5,296 nucleotides of DNA from CAZHWT01 sp964536215 (GCA_964536215.1 CAZHWT010000056.1:1-5296), one strand, 5' to 3'; positions 1-4,950 are shown, numbered from the stretch's first letter. Notes: generated by a model from the sequence alone, not told the origin. Numbers and translations are program-made.

Positions 1-1
1 G

Positions 2-709
2 GGGCGGGAGGGGTTGATGGGGGTGAAATCTCAGCAACTGCAAACTGCAAACCGTAAACTGCAAACCGCCCGACATTACGTTTGGCTGTTCCGGTTGGTG
101 CCGTGGGTAAAGATGGTGGCGGTGACGGGGTCGGTGGGGGGTGGTAGTCCGCGGGAGGATGATGATATTGATTTGGTCGTGGTGACGACTAAGAATCGCC
201 TATGGTTGAGCAGGCTGTTGTGCACGGGGTTATTTTCGCTGATTGGCAAGAGGCGCAAGCCGACCGATGATCCACATAAAGTAAATGACAAGATATGTTT
301 AAACATGTGGTTAAGCGAGGATCGGTTGGTCAGTGAGCATCAGGATGTGTATGTGGCCAGTGAGTTGGCGCATATGGTGCCGATTTTGAATCGGGGTGGG
401 ATGTATGAGCGGTATATTCAGACTAATGGGTGGGTTAAAAAAGTTTTGCCAAACTTTTTTAACAGCGTCCAGCGTCCAGTGTCCAGCGTCCAGCAATTCC
501 GGAACAAGCCCGGAATGACACCACTCACCACTCACCACTCACCACTCACATTCCTTGATGCTAAATTGGAGCAATGGCAGTTAAAAAGGATGCGTCCGCG
601 GACTAAGGAGACGGTGGAAGATGGGTTGTTGATGTTTCATCCCAAGGACTATCGGACGGAGATTTTGGAGAGGTACGAGGAGAAATTAAAAGAGTTAAAG
701 ATTAAATAA
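2..709 (+). CDS. Nucleotidyltransferase-fold protein, 5' partial, with repeat-derived inserts
   Basis: The frame is open to the left edge and ends at TAA 707-709. Counting from TTG 14 as residue 1, a nucleotidyltransferase signature is visible: Gly39-Ser40 after a hydrophobic strand (VAVTGS), then Asp51-Ile-Asp53, the usual metal-binding pair. In this superfamily such a site transfers nucleotides, but the substrate here is unknown. The following NRLWLSRLL, KICLN and WVKKVLPNF stretches resemble conserved CPR proteins I recall. The first codons read GREGL, which fits the family upstream of the fold, so I think the true start lies outside the window. ATG 17 with GGAGG at 7-11 is the alternative start. 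About residues 7-20 and 151-179 are encoded by heptamer and palindromic repeats and are probably not ancestral. Residues 180-231 return to normal charged helical sequence, so the frame survived. Confidence in the fold is fair, in function low. Confidence 0.75.
   Translation, partial: GREGLMGVKSQQLQTANRKLQTARHYVWLFRLVPWVKMVAVTGSVGGGSPREDDDIDLVVVTTKNRLWLSRLLCTGLFSLIGKRRKPTDDPHKVNDKICLNMWLSEDRLVSEHQDVYVASELAHMVPILNRGGMYERYIQTNGWVKKVLPNFFNSVQRPVSSVQQFRNKPGMTPLTTHHSPLTFLDAKLEQWQLKRMRPRTKETVEDGLLMFHPKDYRTEILERYEEKLKELKIK
34..67 (+). repeat. Heptamer array, unit GCAAACT/GCAAACC, about 5 units, inside a CDS
   Basis: Five consecutive units start at 34 (first one short), 40, 47, 54 and 61: GCAACT, GCAAACT, GCAAACC, GTAAACT, GCAAACC. 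They encode the QLQTANRKLQTA stretch just before the nucleotidyltransferase core. The reverse complement of the unit (GCGGTTT-like) recurs near 4953-4992. Confidence 0.75.
465..493 (+). repeat. Heptamer array, unit GCGTCCA, 4 units, inside a CDS
   Basis: Units at 465, 472, 479 (variant GTGTCCA) and 486. The same unit occurs four times in alaS at 3851-3878, so the sequence is shared between two unrelated genes. It encodes SVQRPVSSVQ here. Confidence 0.85.
495..519 (+). repeat. Short palindromic repeat inside a CDS
   Basis: ATTCCGG at 496-502 faces CCGGAAT at 510-516 around a short loop, followed by GAC. It looks like a 'GTCATTCCGGGCTTG...' dispersed repeat read on the opposite strand. It lies between two heptamer arrays and is translated in frame as QFRNKPGMT. 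Confidence 0.6.
521..549 (+). repeat. Heptamer array, unit CCACTCA, 4 units, inside a CDS
   Basis: Four identical units at 521, 528, 535 and 542. Translated as PLTTHHSPLT. Perfect identity suggests a recent expansion or recent arrival compared with the degenerate arrays elsewhere in the window. Confidence 0.85.
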
Positions 710-721
710 GTTGGCAGTGTC

Positions 722-800
722 GTCATCCTGAGCGAAGCGAAGGATCTTCCAGGTTGTTTGCACTGAAGGTGGAAGATGCTTCGGCAAGCCTCAGCATGAC
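722..800. repeat. Two-armed REP-like palindromic element
   Basis: The left arm 722-751 begins GTCATCCTGAGCGAAGCGAA and ends GATCTTCCA. The right arm 770-800 is its imperfect reverse complement (TGGAAGATGC...CTCAGCATGAC). About 18 bp separate the arms, giving a long hairpin. It starts 12 bases after the stop of the nucleotidyltransferase gene and could act as that gene's 3' hairpin, though no T-run follows. Confidence 0.85.
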
Positions 801-867
801 ACGAATTATGATTTATTCGGAATATTCGTCATTCTTCTTATTATTACCTCTCTTGCCCGTTTACCCC

Positions 868-897
868 GTCATCCTGAGTGTAGCGAAGGATCTTCCA
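868..897 (+). repeat. Single-arm REP-like element
   Basis: One arm of the same family, GTCATCCTGAGTGTAGCGAA then GGATCTTCCA, without a facing partner. It lies 13 bases beyond the stop of the convergent GIY-YIG gene. Confidence 0.8.
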
Positions 898-910
898 ACT
901 TGAATAGCTA

Positions 911-1189
911 TTATGGCTTAGATAAGTCCTGCCAATCGGGATTAATCGATTCGATAAGAAGGTTTTTCTTGGTTCTAGTCCAACCTTTGATTTTCTTTTC
1001 GGCGATTATGGCTTCTTCTGGTGTATTAAATGTTTGTGAGTAGACTAAGATATTGGTGTGATATTTGGAGGAAAAGGTGGATAAACCATTGCGATGTTCA
1101 TGTAAACGCGCCTGTAAGTTGTTGGTTATGCCGGTGTAGAGAACAGTTTTGTTGTAGTTGGTGACGATATAAACCCAGTATTGGCTCAT
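911..1189 (-). CDS. GIY-YIG nuclease superfamily protein (COG2827/UPF0213-like)
   Basis: A 92-residue single-domain protein, the usual length for stand-alone bacterial GIY-YIG proteins. The two signature strands read VYI (residues 6-8) and YTG (18-20), a common variant of GIY and YIG. They are followed by NNLQARLHEH with Arg28, the expected catalytic arginine. Glu64 in AEKKIKGW matches the metal-binding glutamate, and the tail RTKKNLLIESINPDWQDL is typical of this subfamily. All key residues look intact, so nuclease activity is plausible, but the natural substrate of this group is not settled. The start at 1189 has no Shine-Dalgarno site; a TATACT box lies only 6 bases upstream. REP-like elements lie on both sides (868-897 and 1246-1325). 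Family call is confident; biological role is open. Confidence 0.9.
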   Translation of the reverse strand: MSQYWVYIVTNYNKTVLYTGITNNLQARLHEHRNGLSTFSSKYHTNILVYSQTFNTPEEAIIAEKKIKGWTRTKKNLLIESINPDWQDLSKP

Positions 1190-1195
1190 GGGTTG

Positions 1196-1201
1196 AGTAT
1201 A
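1196..1201 (-). promoter_or_regulatory. Possible -10 box giving a leaderless GIY-YIG mRNA
   Basis: On the minus strand TATACT is followed by six bases (CAACCC) and then the ATG, so transcription would begin at or next to the start codon. No good -35 hexamer is visible at 16-18 bp (the nearest TTGACC is only 8 bp away), so this is tentative. Confidence 0.4.
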
Positions 1202-1245
1202 GTACTGTTGGTCAAGTTGGAGTTTTTTACCATACTCAGACCTAT

Positions 1246-1325
1246 GTCATTCTGAGTGAAGCGAAGAATCTTCCAAGCTGTAAGCAGGTTGGCAGTGGAA
1301 GATCCTTCGCGTTGCTCAGGATGAC
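1246..1325. repeat. Two-armed REP-like palindromic element
   Basis: The left arm 1246-1275 begins GTCATTCTGAGTGAAGCGAA and the right arm 1296-1325 begins TGGAAGATCCTTCGC and ends CAGGATGAC. The right arm corresponds to the GGATCTTCCA version and the left to the GAATCTTCCA version, so the two arms are of different subtypes. It lies upstream of the GIY-YIG start. Confidence 0.85.
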
Positions 1326-1350
1326 GAGTGGGTAGTTAGGATTTATTCAT

Positions 1351-1431
1351 GTCATTCTGAACGCGATAAAGAACCATCTCGGCCAAGTGTATATTGAGCG
1401 TGGAAGATGCTTCGGCAAGCCTCAGCATGAC
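1351..1431. repeat. Two-armed REP-like element with a decayed left arm
   Basis: The right arm 1401-1431 (TGGAAGATGC...CTCAGCATGAC) is the same as the right arm ending at 800. The left arm starts GTCATTCTGA at 1351 but then diverges (ACGCGATAAAGAACCAT), so pairing is weaker. Confidence 0.7.
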
Positions 1432-1459
1432 TAATAAGAGAGATTTAGTGCCCATGAAT

Positions 1460-1489
1460 GTCATTCTGAGCGGAGCGAAGAATCTTCCA
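1460..1489 (+). repeat. Single-arm REP-like element
   Basis: GTCATTCTGAGCGGAGCGAA then GAATCTTCCA, with no facing arm. Together with the two elements before it, it fills most of the 418-base gap between the GIY-YIG start and the next gene; apart from these and the terminator at 1553-1588, I see nothing in that gap. Confidence 0.8.
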
Positions 1490-1552
1490 CGTAGATTTGC
1501 GCCTGAAAGGAGGTGGCTTTTATCGGGGGTAATGATGTGGGTGAAGTGTATT

Positions 1553-1588
1553 AAAACGAGAACCGGGACGACCGTGTGGGTCGTCCCG
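1553..1588 (-). terminator. Rho-independent terminator of the small membrane protein gene
   Basis: A perfect 10-bp GC-rich stem (1564-1573 with 1579-1588, CGGGACGACC) closes a 5-base loop. Read on the minus strand it is followed by GTTCTCGTTTTAA, a moderate T-rich tail. It begins about 20 bases after the TAG of the 1608-1952 gene. Confidence 0.7.
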
Positions 1589-1607
1589 TTGAGATTTACG
1601 AAGCAGG

Positions 1608-1952
1608 CTAAGCTTCCTCGTACGTAAAATGGGCAACTTTGTTGATTTCTTTCATGGCGACAATAAAGATAATCAACAACACTCCCAGCCAAAAGACTCC
1701 GACTGGCACCCGATCAACCACGAATACGAAACTGATGATGCAGTAAAGTGTTACTGCAATGAAGGTGGGGCGAACGACCCCATTGAAAACTTCTGCGGAT
1801 TTCCTCTTGGTTTCGTTGCAGCCTACAATCCACAAAATGAGCTGCGATCCAATCATCGCACATGGCGCTGCCAGTGCTGTGATGACCACGGCGATCATTC
1901 CGCTTGCAACGATTGTTGCAAGCACTGTAACCCATGCCGTTTGGACGCTCAT
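1608..1952 (-). CDS. Small membrane protein of unknown function
   Basis: A 114-residue protein I do not recognise. Hydrophobic stretches at about 7-29, 32-45 (short), 62-79 and 83-100 suggest three or four membrane helices. They are separated by a polar loop NETKRKSAEVFNG (46-58), and the protein ends in a charged tail KEINKVAHFTYEEA. There is no signal peptidase site. Although unrecognised, it is very likely real: ATG 1950-1952 has AGGAG nine bases upstream, a consensus sigma-70-type promoter lies before that, and a GC-rich terminator follows the TAG. Open frames on the other strand over the same bases (1629-1970, 1759-1980) lack such signals. It stands alone, divergent from alaS. The paired cysteines Cys31 and Cys45 could be noted but show no known motif. 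Confidence 0.8.
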   Translation of the reverse strand: MSVQTAWVTVLATIVASGMIAVVITALAAPCAMIGSQLILWIVGCNETKRKSAEVFNGVVRPTFIAVTLYCIISFVFVVDRVPVGVFWLGVLLIIFIVAMKEINKVAHFTYEEA

Positions 1953-1961
1953 TTTTCTCTA

Positions 1962-1966
1962 CTCCT
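1962..1966 (-). promoter_or_regulatory. Shine-Dalgarno site of the small membrane protein gene
   Basis: AGGAG on the minus strand, nine bases before the ATG at 1952. It is worth noting because alaS and the GIY-YIG gene in the same window have none. Confidence 0.75.
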
Positions 1967-2017
1967 GTGATTTGAATTGAAAATTGATGAGGTGCATCCC
2001 CATCTAACTACACTATC

Positions 2018-2046
2018 ATTATACCTACTATAGGTCTAAATGTCAA
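2018..2046 (-). promoter_or_regulatory. Consensus sigma-70-type promoter, minus strand
   Basis: On the minus strand TTGACA (2041-2046) and TATAAT (2018-2023) are both perfect hexamers, separated by exactly 17 bp. Transcription would begin near 2011, leaving an untranslated leader of about 58 bases. That leader contains an imperfect hairpin (1986-1992 with 1998-2004) and the Shine-Dalgarno site. It should drive the 1608-1952 gene strongly. Confidence 0.85.
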
Positions 2047-2056
2047 CTTATTCAGG

Positions 2057-2085
2057 TTGTTTTTTTATCTGATATTGACTATAAT
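2057..2085 (+). promoter_or_regulatory. alaS promoter, predicted leaderless
   Basis: TATAAT at 2080-2085 is a perfect -10 hexamer. TTGTTT at 2057-2062, 17 bp upstream, is a weak -35. Only eight bases separate the -10 from the alaS ATG at 2094, so the transcript would start within a base or two of the start codon. No Shine-Dalgarno site is present between them. Confidence 0.65.
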
Positions 2086-2093
2086 CCAAGCCT

Positions 2094-4100
2094 ATGAACG
2101 GGAATGAACTGCGAGCTAAATATTTGAACTTTATGGCGGAGCGGGGGCATGTGGTGGTGCCGTCGGCTTCTTTGGTGCCGGAGAATGATCCGACGACGTT
2201 GTTTACGGGGTCGGGGATGCAGCCGATGTTGCCGTATTTGTTGGGGGAAACGCACCCGCAGGGAACGCGGATTGTGGATTCGCAGCGATGTTTTAGGGTG
2301 CAGGATATTGAAGAGGTGGGCGATAATCGGCATACGACGGCGTTTGAAATGCTTGGGAACTGGTCGTTGGGAGATTATTTTAAAAAAGAGCAGTTGGAGT
2401 GGATGTGGGAATTTTTGACTAAGGAAGTGGGATTGGACCCACATCGGATTTATGTGACGGTGTTTGGTGGTGGCGACGGGATTAATCGCGATGACCAGGC
2501 GATTGCGATTTGGACTAATTTGTTTGCTGAGGTTGGGATTGAAGCTACGGTAGTGGATGATGCTGAAACTAATGGTATGCAGAATGGTAGAATTTTTCCT
2601 TATGCCGCTAAGAAAAACTGGTGGAGTCGCAGTGGCGTGCCGGCTAAGATGCCGGTAGGTGAGCCCGGTGGACCAGATTCGGAAATATTCTTTGAATTTA
2701 CTGATGTGGAGCATGATCCGGCTTTTGGTGAACATTGTCATGTTAACTGTGATTGTGGGCGATTTTTGGAAATTGGTAACAATGTATTCATGCAGTATCA
2801 AAAGCAGGAAGATGGAAGCTTTAAGACTCTTCCGCAGAAAAATATTGATTTTGGTGGCGGACTGGAGCGGCAGTTAGCCGCAGCGCAGGATACTCCAGAT
2901 GTGTTTAGGACCGATTTATTCTGGCCAATTATTGAGCGGGTGGAGCAGGTTTCGGGGGTTGGGTACGGAGAGAACATTCAGGCTTTTAGGATTATTTGTG
3001 ATCATATTAAGGCGGCGACCTGGTTATTGTCTGATGGGGTAATTCCATCTAATAAAGCGCAAGGCTATGTGTTGCGACGGCTGATCCGGCGGGCGGTACG
3101 GTTTGGACGGGCATTGGGCATTGATAGGCCGTTTACAGATGAGATTGTGGATGCGGTTCAGACGGTGTATGGCGAGACATATCCTCACGTTAAAGAAGCA
3201 TTTGTCAAAACGGCCATTGTTGAGGAAGAAGAGAAGTTTTTGAAGACCTTGGACCGTGGGTTGAAGGAAGTGCAGAAGTTTGTTGATGCTTTGAGTGGTA
3301 AGCGGCTGGCTATTGATGAGGTGGCTAAACAGGCCTTTGATTTTTATCAGACGTTTGGCTTGCCGGTAGATATTTTTATTGATGAATTAATGGGCCGGGC
3401 TAAGTTGGATTACTCAGTTGATGAGCGGTTGGAAATTCAGGAGGCGGCGCAGAAGTTGTTTGAGGAACACCAGCAGAAATCGCGCGAGGGATCGGTGGGG
3501 ATGTTTAAAGGTGGGTTGGGTGGCCATAGTGGTAAGGAAATCCAATACCATACGGCCACGCATTTGCTGCAGCAAGCACTTCGTGATGTGCTTGGTGATA
3601 CCGTTATTCAACGGGGTTCAAATATTACGCCGGAGCGATTGCGGTTTGATTTTACGGCGGAGAATCGGCTGACTGATGGGCAGAAGCGACAGGTGGAAGA
3701 GATTGTAAATGCCAAGATTGCTGAAGGCTTGCCGGTAAGTTTTACGATTTTACCACTGTCGGAGGCTGAGGAGGTGGGAGCGATTCATGCTTTTGGGGAG
3801 AAGTATGGGGATCGGGTGAAGATTTACTCGATAGGTGGAGCCGATGGAAAGCGTCCAGCGTCCAGCGTCCAGCGTCCAGAAGAGAATCTAAACTCGAAAC
3901 TCGAAACTCAAAACTCTGACGACGAGGTGGCTGTGGCTACTGAGGTTGACTATATTTTGCCGCGCGATGAGGTCTATTCCCGGGAGTTCTGCGGTGGGCC
4001 GCATGTGGCTAATACCTCTGAGATAAAAGGGACTTTCAAGATTCAAAAAGATGAGAAAGTGGCTCGGGACGTGGTGAGAATTAAGGCGGTGCTTGAATGA
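2094..4100 (+). CDS. alaS: Alanyl-tRNA synthetase, short form without C-Ala domain
   Basis: Class II synthetase that charges tRNA-Ala with alanine in the cytoplasm. The catalytic core occupies about residues 1-265: motif 1 region LVPENDPTTLFTGSGMQ, motif 2 around RCFRVQD (65-71), motif 3 IDFGGGLERQ (251-260). The tRNA-recognition helices follow, with the conserved DHIKAATWLLSDG (303-315) and YVLRRLIRRA (325-334). The editing domain, which hydrolyses Ser- or Gly-tRNA-Ala, has both zinc-site halves: His486-x3-His490 and Cys633-x3-His637. The 668-residue chain ends at RIKAVLE, whereas the usual bacterial enzyme is about 870-880 residues; the whole C-Ala domain is absent. Between YSIGG (578-582) and the CGGPH motif is an extra segment of about 45 residues, partly encoded by two heptamer arrays. 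The start is fixed by the family N-terminus NGNELR. Confidence 0.97.
   Translation: MNGNELRAKYLNFMAERGHVVVPSASLVPENDPTTLFTGSGMQPMLPYLLGETHPQGTRIVDSQRCFRVQDIEEVGDNRHTTAFEMLGNWSLGDYFKKEQLEWMWEFLTKEVGLDPHRIYVTVFGGGDGINRDDQAIAIWTNLFAEVGIEATVVDDAETNGMQNGRIFPYAAKKNWWSRSGVPAKMPVGEPGGPDSEIFFEFTDVEHDPAFGEHCHVNCDCGRFLEIGNNVFMQYQKQEDGSFKTLPQKNIDFGGGLERQLAAAQDTPDVFRTDLFWPIIERVEQVSGVGYGENIQAFRIICDHIKAATWLLSDGVIPSNKAQGYVLRRLIRRAVRFGRALGIDRPFTDEIVDAVQTVYGETYPHVKEAFVKTAIVEEEEKFLKTLDRGLKEVQKFVDALSGKRLAIDEVAKQAFDFYQTFGLPVDIFIDELMGRAKLDYSVDERLEIQEAAQKLFEEHQQKSREGSVGMFKGGLGGHSGKEIQYHTATHLLQQALRDVLGDTVIQRGSNITPERLRFDFTAENRLTDGQKRQVEEIVNAKIAEGLPVSFTILPLSEAEEVGAIHAFGEKYGDRVKIYSIGGADGKRPASSVQRPEENLNSKLETQNSDDEVAVATEVDYILPRDEVYSREFCGGPHVANTSEIKGTFKIQKDEKVARDVVRIKAVLE
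3851..3879 (+). repeat. Heptamer array, unit GCGTCCA, 4 perfect units, inside alaS
   Basis: Identical units at 3851, 3858, 3865 and 3872, matching the array at 465-493 in the nucleotidyltransferase gene. It encodes KRPASSVQRP in the editing domain insert. Confidence 0.9.
3890..3916 (+). repeat. Heptamer array, unit AAACTCG, 4 units, inside alaS
   Basis: Units at 3890, 3897, 3904 (AAACTCA) and 3911 (last base changed). It lies 11 bases after the GCGTCCA array; that spacer ends GAGAATCT, like the end of a REP arm. The reverse complement of this unit (GAGTTTC-like) forms the array at 4883-4917. Confidence 0.85.
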
Positions 4101-4115
4101 GCTTTAGCTCATTCA
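4094..4115. other. Perfect hairpin overlapping the alaS stop codon
   Basis: TGAATGAGCT (4094-4103) pairs perfectly with AGCTCATTCA (4106-4115). The alaS TGA (4098-4100) lies in the left arm. No T-run follows, so it is not a standard intrinsic terminator. Confidence 0.6.
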
Positions 4116-4142
4116 GTATTACGTATCCCGTATTACGAATTG
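4115..4142 (+). repeat. Degenerate heptamer array, unit CGTATTA, 4 units
   Basis: Units AGTATTA, CGTATCC, CGTATTA, CGAATTG at 4115, 4122, 4129 and 4136. Located directly after the alaS stop hairpin. Confidence 0.6.
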
Positions 4143-4156
4143 TGCCGTATGATTTT

Positions 4157-4214
4157 CGTCATTGCGAGGAGCCCCGATGACGTTATCGGGATGAACTTCG
4201 TGACGTGGCAATCT
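4157..4214 (+). repeat. Palindromic repeat of the 'CGTCATTGCGAGG...GGCAATCT' type with a nested hairpin
   Basis: The ends CGTCATTGCGAGGAG (from 4157) and GACGTGGCAATCT (to 4214) match a dispersed repeat type I know from many bacterial genomes. Inside it is a separate hairpin, CCCGAT (4173-4178) facing ATCGGG (4185-4190). It ends about 10-25 bases before the next gene's start. Confidence 0.7.
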
Positions 4215-4239
4215 AGTTGAGTTTTTGCAGATCTCTGTT

Positions 4240-4827
4240 GTGAAAGAACTTTTTCTCATCCTATCGGTTCTGGTTACGGTTGGGTCTGTTATTCCCTATA
4301 TTAGAGATATATTGCGTGGAACAACTAAGCCGAATATTGTTTCCTGGATAACCTGGACACTGTTGACGGGAGTAGCGACAGTGGCCGAGTTTGTGGCCGG
4401 TGAATATACTACAGCACTATTTACTGGTGCGGCAGTTTTGGAGACCGGTATAGTTGTATTACTGGGACTTAAGTATGGGTATGTCAAATACACTAGATTT
4501 GACGTGGTTTGCCAAGTCGGCGCGTTAACGGGATTTGTGTTTTGGTATTTGTTTAATTCTCCCGTGGCGGCGGTAGTCGCCTCAGTGACGATTGATTTTA
4601 TTGGGGCATTGCCAACCATCAAGCACTCTTGGATATCGCCCGGTGAAGAGACGTGGTCGACCTATGCTTTGGCAGGCTTGGGAGGCCTGTTGGCTATTTT
4701 TGCCCTGTCCTCTTACAACTGGATCAGCCTACCATATGCGATTTATATCGTGGCGATTAATGTTCTGTTGAGTGGTGTGCTGATTGTCCGGGGTCAACAG
4801 AGGCTGCGGCAGAGTATCGAACGGTGA
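4240..4827 (+). CDS. Seven-helix membrane protein, possibly PQ-loop/SWEET-like
   Basis: A 195-residue protein, very hydrophobic, with helices at about 4-21, 33-53, 58-77, 88-105, 107-127, 141-158 and 163-183. Short polar loops separate them, and the tail is basic (RGQQRLRQSIER). Two segments look related: IPYIRDILRGTTKPNIVSW (18-36) and LPTIKHSWISPGEETW (124-139). Each has a proline at a helix end, a basic loop and a tryptophan entering the next helix. This 3+1+3 arrangement resembles SWEET/PQ-loop transporters, but the match is by eye and I assign no substrate. I chose GTG 4240 because it gives MKELFLILSV, a natural start for such a protein. TTG 4225 would add five residues. Neither has a Shine-Dalgarno site. 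It may be co-transcribed with alaS, 139 bases upstream, since I see no separate promoter. Confidence 0.8.
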   Translation: MKELFLILSVLVTVGSVIPYIRDILRGTTKPNIVSWITWTLLTGVATVAEFVAGEYTTALFTGAAVLETGIVVLLGLKYGYVKYTRFDVVCQVGALTGFVFWYLFNSPVAAVVASVTIDFIGALPTIKHSWISPGEETWSTYALAGLGGLLAIFALSSYNWISLPYAIYIVAINVLLSGVLIVRGQQRLRQSIER

Positions 4828-4882
4828 GTTTCTAGTTTGGCAGTATCCTGACGTCCCAATAGGCAAGGGTTCGTGCGCGAGA

Positions 4883-4917
4883 GAGTTTTGAATAACGAGT
4901 TATGAGTTTCGAACTTG
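4883..4917 (-). repeat. Degenerate heptamer array, unit GAGTTTC (minus: GAAACTC), 5 units
   Basis: Units GAGTTTT, GAATAAC, GAGTTAT, GAGTTTC, GAACTTG from 4883 in steps of seven. Its reverse complement matches the AAACTCG array in alaS, so the same unit type occurs in both orientations. Confidence 0.7.
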
Positions 4918-4918
4918 T

Positions 4919-4950
4919 GATTCTGGAGTGAAGCGAGAGATAGAATCTCT
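4919..4950. repeat. REP-like hairpin
   Basis: GATTCT (4919-4924) faces AGAATC (4943-4948), with GAGTGAAGCGAGAG between, resembling a REP arm. A second, overlapping pairing AGAGAT (4936-4941) with ATCTCT (4945-4950) is possible. Confidence 0.55.

Noticed and set aside
465..549. CRISPR array
   Set aside because: Units are 7 bp in direct tandem with no spacers, and no cas gene is present.
722..1489. Insertion sequence remnants
   Set aside because: The inverted arms are only about 30 bp with loops of about 20 bp and no transposase fragment between or beside them, so they fit REP-like elements better than an IS.
1336..1692. Minus-strand frame of 118 codons
   Set aside because: It runs through two REP-like elements and the terminator hairpin and overlaps the supported membrane protein gene.
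1629..1980. Open plus-strand frames over the small membrane protein gene
   Set aside because: Their products are rich in His, Asn, Cys and Asp without any domain, and they lack a promoter or Shine-Dalgarno site. The minus strand has promoter, Shine-Dalgarno site, hydrophobic helices and terminator.
2079..2801. Long minus-strand frame (240 codons) opposite alaS
   Set aside because: It is antisense to the strongly conserved AlaRS catalytic core, and its product is Arg/His-rich and low in complexity, typical of a shadow frame.
4103..4224. Separate promoter for the seven-helix membrane protein gene
   Set aside because: No TATAAT-like box with a suitable -35 was found in the interval, which is nearly all repeat sequence.
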